Positions 24,067-32,161 of a stretch of DNA of 64,000 nt are shown piece after piece. The stretch covers positions 149,292-213,291 of the forward strand of contig NZ_KE383847.1 in assembly GCF_000422485.1 (NCBI RefSeq), given 5' to 3'. The translations under genes were made by a program, and so were the position numbers. This DNA comes from Paenibacillus pasadenensis DSM 19293 (GTDB taxonomy: Bacteria > Bacillota > Bacilli > Paenibacillales > Paenibacillaceae). The notes beneath the pieces were generated by a model. That model saw only the letters and a list, made by a program, of their open reading frames with translations, was not told the DNA's origin and searched no databases. The number at the start of each line of letters is the position of its first letter. The first letter of the stretch is position 1.

Positions 24067-24249
24067 TAATGATACCTGGAAGCGCTATTCGGCGTTTTAG
24101 AAGGCTTTTTCGCAGCCAACGATACGGAGGAGCGCTATTTTGTCGAAAAAGCGGATTTGGGAGCGAATTTCGCAGCAATAAGGTCTGTCCGTATCGTTAC
24201 CATTCCATTCGGCGCAAATCGGACGGAATAAGGTCTGTGAGTATCATTA
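24067..24249. repeat. Nested inverted-repeat element (family D), four copies of a 23-bp motif
   Basis: Two direct copies (starting 24067 and about 24117) and two inverted copies (ending about 24199 and 24249) of a 23-bp motif, TAAYGATAC then six bases then AGCGCTATT or its relative, are phased by 50-51 bp. Outer arms TAATGATAC/GTATCATTA and inner arms AACGATACGGA/TCCGTATCGTT are perfect. It lies between the convergent MazG-like and hemL genes. The element at 50493-50676 has the same plan and length. Confidence 0.88.
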
Positions 24250-24319
24250 GCTTGCGGAGCAGGCGTACGGAAACGACCGCCTCGCTCGTCGCGATAGGCA
24301 GGTCCGGCGGCACGGCGGG

Positions 24320-24430
24320 GCCAGCGGCAGGTCCAGCGGCGAGCCTGGTCGGGCCAGCAGTAGGTCTGGCCAGCGGCAGGTCCGGCGGCGAGCCTGGTCG
24401 GGCCAGCAGCGGGTCCAGCGGCGGGTCGTC
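24320..24430. repeat. 49-bp GC-rich direct repeat
   Basis: GCGGCAGGTCC...GGCGAGCCTGGTCGGGCCAGCAG occurs at 24324 and 24373 with further partial copies, just beyond the 3' end of hemL. Together with the element at 24067 and the terminator at 23960 it accounts for the gene-free stretch 23940-24471. Confidence 0.7.
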
Positions 24431-24471
24431 CGCAGCCTTTGCGCCGGTCCGGAGAAGCGGATCGCCTTTGC

Positions 24472-25821
24472 CTAGAGGCCCATCGCCGCGAACGCCTCGG
24501 CGGCGGCTTCGAGCGTGCGGGCGATGTCCTCGTCCGTATGGGCGGTCGTCAGGAACCAGGCCTCGTACTTGGACGGGGCGAGGCAGACGCCGCGCTCCAG
24601 CATGAGGCGGAAGAAGCGCGCGAACGCTTCGCCGTCCGTATCCTGCGCCTCGTCGTAGTTCGTCACCGGATGATCGCAGAAATGCGTCGAGAACGAGCCG
24701 CGGATGCGGTTGACCGTCAGCGGCACGCCGTGGCGCGACGCCAGGTCCGCCAGGCCGTCGGCGAGGCCGGCCGCCAGCCGGTCCATGCGCTCGTAGACGC
24801 CCGGCTGCTGCAGCACCTCCAGGCAGGCGATGCCGCTCGCGATCGAAGCCGGATTGCCGGCCATCGTGCCGGCCTGATAAGCGGGGCCGAGCGGAGCGAC
24901 CTGCTCCATGATGTCCTTGCGGCCGCCGTAGGCGCCGATCGGCAGGCCGCCGCCGATGATTTTGCCGAGCGCCGTCAGATCCGGCTCGATCGCCGCTGCG
25001 TCGGGGAACGCGCCGAACGTCTGCGCCGTGCCGTAGTGGAAGCGGAAGCCGGTGATGACCTCGTCGTAAATGACGACCGCGCCGGCCGCGCGCGTCAGGC
25101 GGCACAGCTCCTCGAGGAAGCCGGGCTTCGGCATGACCATGCCGAAGTTGCCGACGATCGGCTCGACCATGACCGCCGCCGTCTCGCCGCCCCAGCGCTC
25201 CAGCGCGGCCTTCAGGGCGTCGATGTCGTTGAACGGCACGGTGATGACCTCGCTCGCGATCGACTGCGGGATGCCCGCGCTGTCGGGGATGCCGAGCGTG
25301 GACGGGCCGGAGCCGGCGGCGACGAGCACGAGATCGGAGTGGCCGTGGTAGCAGCCGGCGAACTTGATGATCTTGGATCGGCCGGTATAAGCGCGGGCGA
25401 CGCGGATCGTCGTCATGACCGCCTCCGTGCCGGAGTTGACGAAGCGTACTTTGTCGAGGGAAGGAATCGCGTCCTTGAGCATGCGCGCCAGCTGGACCTC
25501 CAGCTCCGTCGGCGTGCCGTACAGCGTGCCGCTGGCGGCCGCGCGGCTGATCGCCTCGGTAATATGCGGATGCGCGTGGCCGGCGATGATCGGGCCGTAA
25601 GCGCAGAGATAGTCGATATACTGGTTGTCGTCGACATCCCAGAAGTAGGCGCCTTGGCCGCGCTTCATGACGACGGGCGCGCCGCCGCCGACCGCCTTGA
25701 ACGAGCGGCTCGGGCTGTTGACGCCGCCGACGATATGCTGCAGCGCCTCGGCATGGAGCGCCTCGCTGCGGGCGCGGGAGGCGCCGGGGACGGCGAAGCG
25801 GCTGGCGGATGGGTTGGACAT
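24472..25821 (-). CDS. hemL: Glutamate-1-semialdehyde 2,1-aminomutase (GsaB/HemL type)
   Basis: The 449-residue PLP enzyme converts glutamate-1-semialdehyde to 5-aminolevulinate in the C5 route to haem and other tetrapyrroles. Visible are [20 protein letters not shown] (PLP phosphate binding), [16 protein letters not shown], and the Schiff-base lysine Lys287 in [19 protein letters not shown]. Length is as usual for the family. It lies a few genes from bcp; in B. subtilis the second aminomutase gene gsaB is next to bcp (ygaF), so this copy is more likely the gsaB orthologue than the one in the hem operon. CAGGAGG precedes the start. Its product feeds the corrin ring branch, but no link to the B12 operon is shown. 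Confidence 0.92.
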   Translation of the reverse strand: MSNPSASRFAVPGASRARSEALHAEALQHIVGGVNSPSRSFKAVGGGAPVVMKRGQGAYFWDVDDNQYIDYLCAYGPIIAGHAHPHITEAISRAAASGTLYGTPTELEVQLARMLKDAIPSLDKVRFVNSGTEAVMTTIRVARAYTGRSKIIKFAGCYHGHSDLVLVAAGSGPSTLGIPDSAGIPQSIASEVITVPFNDIDALKAALERWGGETAAVMVEPIVGNFGMVMPKPGFLEELCRLTRAAGAVVIYDEVITGFRFHYGTAQTFGAFPDAAAIEPDLTALGKIIGGGLPIGAYGGRKDIMEQVAPLGPAYQAGTMAGNPASIASGIACLEVLQQPGVYERMDRLAAGLADGLADLASRHGVPLTVNRIRGSFSTHFCDHPVTNYDEAQDTDGEAFARFFRLMLERGVCLAPSKYEAWFLTTAHTDEDIARTLEAAAEAFAAMGL

Positions 25822-25857
25822 GGGAGAACCTCCTGATCGGTCTTGGGATGGTAGGGC

Positions 25858-25888
25858 ATGAAAGAAGGAGAGCAGCTGGCTGCTCTCC
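25858..25888 (-). terminator. Terminator after the LCP gene
   Basis: On the minus strand GGAGAGCAGC/GCTGCTCTCC is followed by TTCTTTC. It separates the LCP gene from hemL. Confidence 0.75.
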
Positions 25889-25914
25889 CGATAAGGGTAG
25901 ATTGGACGGTAGCT

Positions 25915-27000
25915 TTAAGGCGAAGCCGCATTCGACGAGGCGTTCTCGCCCGGCGAAGCGGACGGCTCAGGCGCGTTCTGATCCTCCGCCAGCACCTCCT
26001 GCACGTATTCGCGCAGCTTGTCCTCGCTCGTGATCGCGAGCACTGACGCGCCGCCGACACGCTCGTCGGCGAGCAGCTTGCTCGGCGGCAGCTGGGCGGT
26101 GCCGGCATTGTGCAGGCCGAGGCCGAGCTTGGCGAGGCGAGCCATTTCGTTTGCCGACAGGTTCGTCTCGACGAACGGGCTGACCTTGCGGATGATCGTG
26201 CTCAGCTGGGCGATGTTGCCGAAGTTCTGCATCTTGTCGGCGACCGCGCTCAGGAACTTGCGCTGGCGCTCCGTGCGCGTGAAGTCGCTCGTCGCGTCGT
26301 GGCGGAAGCGCACGTACTGCAGCGCCTGATCACCGTTCAGCTCCTGATAGCCCTTCTTGAGATGGATATCGTAGCGGTTGCCATCGGCGTTGTCGACGTA
26401 GTTCATGTCCTTCTCGACATCGATGTTGATGCCGCCGATCGCGTCGACGAGTGACTTGAAGCCTTCGAACTCCGTGTAGACGTAATACTGGATCTCAAGG
26501 CCGGTCAGCTCGCTGATCATCTGCATGCTCAGCTTGTAGCCGCCGTAGACGATCGCTTCGTTGGCGCGGCCCTGGCCATGGCCGGGGATGTCGACCCAGG
26601 TGTCGCGAAGCAGCGAGAACAGATGGGCCTTCTTGGTGACGGGATCGATCGACACGACGATCATCGAGTCGGAGCGCGCGGGCTCTTTGCTCGTTTTTTT
26701 CGCGCGTCCGTCTCCGCCCATGATGAGGATGTTCACGCGCTCGGTGCCTTCCCATTCCGGCGGCTTCTCCAGCTGCGAGTCGTTCTCGAATTGCTCGAAG
26801 ATCGAATTTTCCGGGTCTTTTTGGAGATTGTTCAGGGCATTGTAATTGTCGACGATGAAGTAGGCGACCAGTCCGGCCATGACGAGCACGACGGCGAACA
26901 GCGACCAGAGCCAGGCGCGGCGCTTCTTTTTAGCCTTCGGCGGCTTGGGGGCGGCGGGTTTGACGCGTCCCGGGCCGTGCCGATCTTTTCTGCTTTCCAT
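25915..27000 (-). CDS. LCP (LytR-CpsA-Psr) cell-wall polymer ligase
   Basis: The 361-residue protein has a short basic cytoplasmic tail (PKPPKAKKKRRAWLW), one membrane helix (about 31-51), and an external LCP domain. Family signatures are VNILIMGGDGRAKK, RSDSMIVVSIDPVTKKAH, LFSLLRDTWVDIPGHG, and later QYVRFRHDATSDFTRTERQR with the phosphate-binding arginines. LCP enzymes transfer teichoic acid or other undecaprenyl-linked polymers to peptidoglycan. The C-terminus is a Pro/Ser/Ala tail. ATG 27000 is used because the membrane-protein start fits; its ribosome site (GGGAAGGGAG) is somewhat far, and ATG 27054 is an alternative. Confidence 0.9.
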   Translation of the reverse strand: MESRKDRHGPGRVKPAAPKPPKAKKKRRAWLWSLFAVVLVMAGLVAYFIVDNYNALNNLQKDPENSIFEQFENDSQLEKPPEWEGTERVNILIMGGDGRAKKTSKEPARSDSMIVVSIDPVTKKAHLFSLLRDTWVDIPGHGQGRANEAIVYGGYKLSMQMISELTGLEIQYYVYTEFEGFKSLVDAIGGINIDVEKDMNYVDNADGNRYDIHLKKGYQELNGDQALQYVRFRHDATSDFTRTERQRKFLSAVADKMQNFGNIAQLSTIIRKVSPFVETNLSANEMARLAKLGLGLHNAGTAQLPPSKLLADERVGGASVLAITSEDKLREYVQEVLAEDQNAPEPSASPGENASSNAASP

Positions 27001-27319
27001 CCGGCGGTGATAGCTCCCTTCCCAAATAAAAGCTGCTTCGTACAAAATCGGCATCGGCCGCGGAAATCATGAACCGACGCGGCGGAAATCGACTTCAGGC
27101 GCGCTGTCCGCAGCGAGGCGCCGCCAATGGATCGCGAGGAAGCGCCAAGCGGCGCCGGGCATCCGGCAAGGATCCCGTCGCTTGCTTCCCCAAGCTGTCG
27201 TAACATATCATAAAATTATAAATCCGGGGTCGGCAGGACGCAAGCTTTGCCGCAGGATGAAGGAAATCCGTCATCCATTTCCCGGGAAATGTCGAGTCGC
27301 CTTACGAGAGGAGCACGCC
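27001..27319. other. Divergent spacer between LCP and the ABC exporter
   Basis: About 320 bp. A short AT-rich run near 27203-27224 is the likely promoter area, but no -35/-10 pair could be assigned with confidence. No repeat or hairpin with a T-run was seen. Confidence 0.5.
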
Positions 27320-28615
27320 ATGAGCACCATGCCGGCCATAGAAGTGCGCGAGCTGCGCAAGCAGTTCCGCGTCCAGAAAAACCGAGAGGGGCTGTCCGGC
27401 GCCCTCAAGGATCTGTTCAAGCGGGAGTACCGGGAGGTCGCCGCCGTCAAGGACATTTCCTTCGAGATTCCCAAAGGGGAAATCTGCGGATACATAGGAG
27501 AGAACGGAGCGGGCAAGTCGACGACGATCAAGATGCTGACCGGCATCCTCGTCCCGACAGCCGGCCATCTGCGGGTTAACGGCTTCGTGCCGCACAAGGA
27601 CAGGGAGAAGTTCGTCGGCGGAATCGGCGTCGTGTTCGGCCAGCGCTCGCAGCTGTGGTGGGACATCGGCGTTGTCGAATCGTTCCAGCTGCTGCGCAAG
27701 GTATACAAGGTGCCGGAGGCGGACTACCGCAAGCGGCTGGACGAGCTGACCGAGCGGCTGCAGCTCGGCGAGCTGCTCAACCGGCCGGTGCGCAAGCTCA
27801 GCCTCGGCCAGCGGATGCGCTGCGAGATCGTGGCGAGCCTGCTGCACAATCCGTCGATCCTGTTCCTTGACGAGCCGACGATCGGCCTCGACATCGTCGT
27901 CAAGACCGAGATCCGCGACTTCCTCAAGCAGCTCAACCGCGAGCACGGCACGACGATCCTGCTGACGACGCATGACCTGCAGGACATCGAGGCGCTGTGC
28001 ACGCGCGTCATCATGCTCGACGACGGGCGCATCATCTACGACGGAGCGCTGGACGAGCTCAAAAGCCGCTGGAGCCGCGGCCGCGAGATCGTGTTCCAGT
28101 TCGGCGAGCGCGTCAAGCCGGCGCAGCTCGCGGAGCTGACGGACGGCCTGCCCGGCGTCAGCTGGCGGGCCGAGAGCGACGTGACGGCGGCGATGTGGCT
28201 GCCGCACGAGGTCAAGGTCGCCGACGCGCTCGCCCGCGTCGTCGGCGAGTCGCGCCTCGACATCCGCGACATGAAGATCATCGAGACGAACACGGACGAC
28301 ATCGTCCGCGAGATCTACCAGTCCGGCGACGCCGCTTCGCCGGGGCGGACGCGCGCGGCCGAGCTGGCGGAGGCGGAAGCGGACGCCGCAGCGGGAGCAG
28401 GCGCGGGAGTAGGCAAGTCCGCCGCGAATCGGACGGACGCAGCAGCGGCCGAAGCCGGCAACGGACGGGACGCGGCCGAAACGGCGGCCGATCCCGTCGA
28501 AGGCACGGATGCGCCCGCTGCGGGCCTGACAGCGGCGAGCCGCATGCCGGCCCTTCGCAGCCGGCGGGCCGCGACGCGCTGGACGAGCCGGACCTGGCGG
28601 GCGAGGACAGCCTGA
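27320..28615 (+). CDS. ABC-2 exporter ATPase, tail probably frameshifted
   Basis: The ATPase (431 residues as read) has GYIGENGAGKSTTIKMLTGI (Walker A), VVFGQRSQLWWD (Q-loop), LSLGQRMRCEI (signature), ILFLDEPTIGLD (Walker B) and a switch His in LTTHDLQDIE. It is of the NatA/DrrA-like class that pairs with ABC-2 permeases of the type encoded just downstream. From about residue 335 the sequence is Ala/Gly-rich; its last 25 residues are Arg-rich nonsense-like (ALRSRRAATRWTSRTWRART), whereas the neighbouring frame continues as GRDALDEPDLAGEDS to a stop at 28731, overlapping the next start. A frameshift near 28530-28560 is likely. ATG 27320 follows GAGAGGAG. Confidence 0.85.
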   Translation: MSTMPAIEVRELRKQFRVQKNREGLSGALKDLFKREYREVAAVKDISFEIPKGEICGYIGENGAGKSTTIKMLTGILVPTAGHLRVNGFVPHKDREKFVGGIGVVFGQRSQLWWDIGVVESFQLLRKVYKVPEADYRKRLDELTERLQLGELLNRPVRKLSLGQRMRCEIVASLLHNPSILFLDEPTIGLDIVVKTEIRDFLKQLNREHGTTILLTTHDLQDIEALCTRVIMLDDGRIIYDGALDELKSRWSRGREIVFQFGERVKPAQLAELTDGLPGVSWRAESDVTAAMWLPHEVKVADALARVVGESRLDIRDMKIIETNTDDIVREIYQSGDAASPGRTRAAELAEAEADAAAGAGAGVGKSAANRTDAAAAEAGNGRDAAETAADPVEGTDAPAAGLTAASRMPALRSRRAATRWTSRTWRARTA

Positions 28616-28723
28616 CGGCGGCCGACCCGCAGCCTGTCGAGCCGGTCCAAGGCCCGGCCGCCGCGCCCGAGGCCGGCCGCGCGCCTTCCGGCAGCCCGGC
28701 CGCCGGAAAGGAGCCGATCCGCC

Positions 28724-29518
28724 GTGGGTAGCGCTTATGCGGATCTGATCCGCATCCGGTTCCTGATGATGCTCGCTTACCGCGTGAACTATTACAGCGG
28801 CATCATTATTTACGCGATTAATATTGGAGCCTATTACTTCCTGTGGGGAGCCATCTACGGCGGCCAGACGTCGCTCGCCGGCTTCACGGTCGGCCAGATG
28901 ACGACGTACGTCGCCGTGTCGTGGATGGCTCGCGCGTTTTATTTCAACAACCTGGACCGGGAGATCAGCAATGAGATTCGCGACGGCAGCGTGGCGATCC
29001 AGATGATCCGCCCGTACAATTACCTCGTCGTCAAGATGATGCAGGGCTTCGGGGAAGGGCTGTTCCGCTTCCTGCTGTTCATGATCCCGGGCATGGCGCT
29101 CGCTTGCCTGCTGTTCCCGGTGCGGCTGCCGTCCGATCCGGCGACGTGGGCGGTCTATCTGGTCATGCTGTTCTTCGCTTTCCTCATCAACTCGCAGATC
29201 AACATCCTGACGGGGCTGGCGGCGTTTTTCGTCGAGAGCAGCGAGGGCATGATGCGCCTCAAGCGCGTCGCCGTCGACCTGTTCTCCGGCGTCATCGTGC
29301 CGATCAGCTTTTTCCCCGGCTGGCTGGGCGAGGCGATGAAGTGGCTGCCGTTCCAGGCGATCACCTACTTGCCGAGCTCGGTGTTCACCGGGCGCACGCC
29401 GGCCGGAGAAATTCCGGGCGTGCTCGGCATCCAGCTGCTCTGGTTCGTCCTGCTGCTCGTGCCGATCGCGCTGGTATGGCGGGCGGCCCGCAGACGGCTG
29501 TTCGTACAGGGGGGCTGA
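28724..29518 (+). CDS. ABC-2 type exporter permease, first subunit
   Basis: The 264-residue protein has six hydrophobic helices and the start MGSAYADLIRIRFLMMLAYR with the segments LDREISNEIRDGSVAIQMIRP and PISFFPGWLGEAMKWLPFQA, typical of the ABC2_membrane_6 (PF06182) permeases. It pairs with the second permease at 29526 and the ATPase at 27320; the exported substrate is unknown. The start is GTG 28724 with AAAGGAG ten bases upstream. Confidence 0.9.
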   Translation: MGSAYADLIRIRFLMMLAYRVNYYSGIIIYAINIGAYYFLWGAIYGGQTSLAGFTVGQMTTYVAVSWMARAFYFNNLDREISNEIRDGSVAIQMIRPYNYLVVKMMQGFGEGLFRFLLFMIPGMALACLLFPVRLPSDPATWAVYLVMLFFAFLINSQINILTGLAAFFVESSEGMMRLKRVAVDLFSGVIVPISFFPGWLGEAMKWLPFQAITYLPSSVFTGRTPAGEIPGVLGIQLLWFVLLLVPIALVWRAARRRLFVQGG

Positions 29519-29525
29519 CCGGACG

Positions 29526-30329
29526 ATGAAAAAAATGCTGTTCTACCTGTCGCTGTTCTGGGATTACTTCAAGAACTACGCCAAAACGAAGCTGACGTAC
29601 CGCGCCGACTTCTGGATCGAGGTGCTGGCGGATCTGAGCTTCCAGGCGGTCAATCTGGTGTTCATCCTGATCGTCTTCCAGCACACGCCGACGCTCGGCG
29701 GCTGGAGCGAGGCGGAGGTCGTGTTCGTCTACGGCTTCTTCATGGTGCCGTACGGCATTTTCGGCACGTTTTTCAACCTGTGGAACTTCAGCGACCGCTA
29801 CATCACCAAGGGCGAGATGGACCGGATTCTGACGCGCCCGGCGCATAACTGGTTCCAGGTGACGCTCGAGAACATGGACCCGCCGTCGCTCATCGGCTCG
29901 CTGGCGGGCATCGTCATCATGGCGAGCTGCTGGGTCCAGCTCGGCTTGCCGCTGGAATTCTGGGACATCCCGGTCATGCTGCTGCTCGTCGCCGGCGCGG
30001 TGCTCGTCTACGGCGGGCTGTATACGGCGCTGACGGCAATCGCGTTCTACTCCGACGCGCCGACCGGCATCCTGCCGCTCATGTACAACATCCAGAACTA
30101 CGGGCGCTACCCGATCAACATCTACAACAAGATCATCCGCTTCATGCTCACCTGGCTCATCCCGTTCGCCTTTGTCGGCGTCATCCCGGCCTCCTACTTC
30201 CTCGGGGACCATGGCGACGGCCTGGCGCAGCTGGCGCTGCTGACGCCTGTCATGGGCATCGTGTTCATGACGCTCGGCATGCTCGTGTGGAATCACGGCG
30301 TCAAGCGATACCGGGGAGCCGGCTCCTAA
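29526..30329 (+). CDS. ABC-2 type exporter permease, second subunit
   Basis: The 267-residue protein has six hydrophobic helices, begins KKMLFYLSLFWDYFKNYAKT and contains FSDRYITKGEMDRILTRP, the family's cytoplasmic loop, which aligns with DREISNEIRDGSVAIQMIRP in the partner. It lies seven bases after the first permease gene and completes the heterodimeric membrane part. No substrate can be inferred from the sequence. Confidence 0.9.
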   Translation: MKKMLFYLSLFWDYFKNYAKTKLTYRADFWIEVLADLSFQAVNLVFILIVFQHTPTLGGWSEAEVVFVYGFFMVPYGIFGTFFNLWNFSDRYITKGEMDRILTRPAHNWFQVTLENMDPPSLIGSLAGIVIMASCWVQLGLPLEFWDIPVMLLLVAGAVLVYGGLYTALTAIAFYSDAPTGILPLMYNIQNYGRYPINIYNKIIRFMLTWLIPFAFVGVIPASYFLGDHGDGLAQLALLTPVMGIVFMTLGMLVWNHGVKRYRGAGS

Positions 30330-30365
30330 GCCGAAGCAGGATCCATGCGAAAGGAAGCTGACTTC

Positions 30366-30854
30366 ATGACCCAACTTACGCTCGGCGAGCTTGCGCCGGA
30401 CTTCACCCTCGCCGCCTCCGGGACGGACAAGCCGGAAGCTTCGCTGTCCGACTATCGGGGCCGCAAGGTCATCCTGTACTTCTATCCGAAAAACAACACG
30501 CCGGGCTGCACGCAGGAATCCTGCGATTTTCGCGATGCGATGCCGGCGTTCGCCGGCGCGGACGCGATCGTCCTCGGCATCAGCCCGGACAGCGTCAAGT
30601 CGCATGGCAACTTCCGCGCCAAGCACGGCCTGACGTTCCCGCTGCTGTCCGATCCGGATCACGCGGCGGCCGAGGCGTACGGCGTCTGGCAGCTCAAGAA
30701 GCTGTACGGCCGCGAGTACATGGGCATCGTGCGCTCGACGTTCCTCATCGACGAGGAAGGGCGTCTCGTCAAGGAATGGCGCGGCGTGAAGGTCGCCGGC
30801 CATGCCGCCGACGTGCTGCAGAGCCTCGCGCAAGCGGGCGCAGGCGAGGAATAG
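30366..30854 (+). CDS. bcp: Thiol peroxidase Bcp (peroxiredoxin Q)
   Basis: The 162-residue peroxiredoxin reduces hydrogen peroxide and organic hydroperoxides with thioredoxin. The peroxidatic Cys48 is in NNTPGCTQESCDFRD and the resolving Cys53 is five residues on, the arrangement of two-Cys Bcp enzymes. Arg in RSTFLIDEEG is the usual active-site Arg. ATG 30366 with AAAGGAAG upstream is preferred to ATG 30345. It follows the ABC genes by about 35 bp and ends before a strong terminator. The closeness of hemL (gsaB) and bcp matches B. subtilis. Confidence 0.94.
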   Translation: MTQLTLGELAPDFTLAASGTDKPEASLSDYRGRKVILYFYPKNNTPGCTQESCDFRDAMPAFAGADAIVLGISPDSVKSHGNFRAKHGLTFPLLSDPDHAAAEAYGVWQLKKLYGREYMGIVRSTFLIDEEGRLVKEWRGVKVAGHAADVLQSLAQAGAGEE

Positions 30855-30940
30855 TCTCGAGGCGAGGCGTCCCAAGGATTCAGACGCGGGGCAGGATGCT
30901 TCAGGTTGTCCCGCCCCGGATTCGCCGCATACGTTGCAAG

Positions 30941-30982
30941 GCAGCCGCCTGGCCGATTTTCGGCCGGGGGCTGCTTTTTTTT
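30941..30982 (+). terminator. Terminator after bcp
   Basis: GCAGCC and GGCCG arms pair with CGGCC and GGCTGC arms, followed by eight T. Confidence 0.93.
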
Positions 30983-31130
30983 ATGAAATTGCAGGCCCTA
31001 AGATCCGCTGCGCCAGGAGCTGCGAGTCGCGCGGCCGGGGGCGGATCTCCGCTCATCCCGCCCAGCGATTGGTAAAAGACGGGCGGATTGGAAATAGTAA
31101 TGGATAGCATCGTGCAGGAGGGGATCCGAA

Positions 31131-32120
31131 GTGAGGAAACGCGCGTCCGGTCGAACGAATAGGTGGAGAAAAAGGGGGGCTGCGGCGCTGGCTGGGACGC
31201 TGGTTTTCCTGTCGCTGCAGGCAGGAGCGGCGTCGGCGAAGGGGAGTTCAGCGGCCTTGCATTCAGCCGAGCGGCCGCCAGCATCGCAGGCCGCCGCCAA
31301 GCCGGCCGCGGTCGGACCGTTCCGACCGCTCGTGCTTGCGCATCGGGGCGCGTCCGCGGATGCGCCGGAAAACACGTTCGCGGCCTTCGAGCTGGCGCTG
31401 CGGCAGGGGGCCGACTACATCGAGCTGGACGTGCAGCTGTCGCGGGACGGAGTGCCGTTCGTGCTGCATGACGAGAAGCTGGAGCGGACGACGGACGGAC
31501 GAGGCATCGCGTCGCGCCGGACGATGCGGGAGCTGGAGTCGCTCGATGCCGGCGGCTGGTTTGGCGAGGCGTACCGCGGGGAGCGGATTCCCCGCTTCGA
31601 GGAGGTGCTGCGCCGGTACGGCGGCAAGATCGGACTGCTGGTCGAGCTGAAGGATCCGCAGCTGCAGCCGGGGCTCGAGCGGGCCGTCGCCGCGGCGCTC
31701 ATCCGCTTCGGCCTGACCGGAGAGCAGCGGCTGGAGGCGGGGGGACCGGGCTGGCGAAGAGCGCCGGTCATCGTACAGTCGTTCAGCCTGCCTTCGCTGA
31801 AGAGGCTGGGCGAGCTCATGCCCTCGGTGCCGCTCGGCGTCATCCTGTCGCGCGAGGAGGAGCTGGAGCAGAGCCGGCTGCATGAGATGGCCGACATCGC
31901 CACCTACGCGAACCTCCGCAAGCAGCTCGCCCAGCCGAAGCTCGTGCGCCGCGTCCACGGCTCGGGCATGGCCGTGTTCGTCTGGACGGTCGACCGCCGG
32001 CGCGAGGCGGTTCAAGCCGCCGCCGCCGGCGCGGACGGCATCGTGACGGACGGACCGGACCGATTCCGCGATTGGATCAAAAAAACACCGGACGGCATAA
32101 GGCGCCCGTCAGGCTCATAG
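31131..32120 (+). CDS. Secreted glycerophosphodiester phosphodiesterase
   Basis: The 329-residue protein has a signal peptide (about 1-36, ending AASAKG) and a GDPD TIM-barrel. The catalytic motifs are VLAHRGASADAPENTFAAF (His and Glu-Asn), DYIELDVQLSRDGVPFVLHD with Glu/Asp metal ligands and second His, and VELKDP. The C-terminal FVWTVDRRREAVQAAAAGADGIVTD is typical. It hydrolyses glycerophosphodiesters, possibly from lipid or teichoic acid turnover, outside the membrane. The start is GTG 31131 with GAGGGG upstream. The end is Arg/Lys-rich. Confidence 0.92.
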   Translation: MRKRASGRTNRWRKRGAAALAGTLVFLSLQAGAASAKGSSAALHSAERPPASQAAAKPAAVGPFRPLVLAHRGASADAPENTFAAFELALRQGADYIELDVQLSRDGVPFVLHDEKLERTTDGRGIASRRTMRELESLDAGGWFGEAYRGERIPRFEEVLRRYGGKIGLLVELKDPQLQPGLERAVAAALIRFGLTGEQRLEAGGPGWRRAPVIVQSFSLPSLKRLGELMPSVPLGVILSREEELEQSRLHEMADIATYANLRKQLAQPKLVRRVHGSGMAVFVWTVDRRREAVQAAAAGADGIVTDGPDRFRDWIKKTPDGIRRPSGS

Positions 32121-32137
32121 AATCTAGCACTAGATTC
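32120..32137. promoter_or_regulatory. Inverted repeat GAATCTAG-CA-CTAGATTC
   Basis: A perfect 8+8 palindrome lies in the 41-bp spacer between the GDPD and deacetylase genes, just before the latter's ribosome site. It may be an operator or a small mRNA hairpin; no T-run follows. Confidence 0.5.
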
Positions 32138-32161
32138 GAGAGTAGGAAAGGGTGGACGGAT

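Noticed and set aside
24067-24249. Insertion sequence remnant
   Set aside because: No transposase fragment is visible and the arms are a phased 2+2 motif instead of a single pair of terminal repeats. A non-autonomous element is not excluded.
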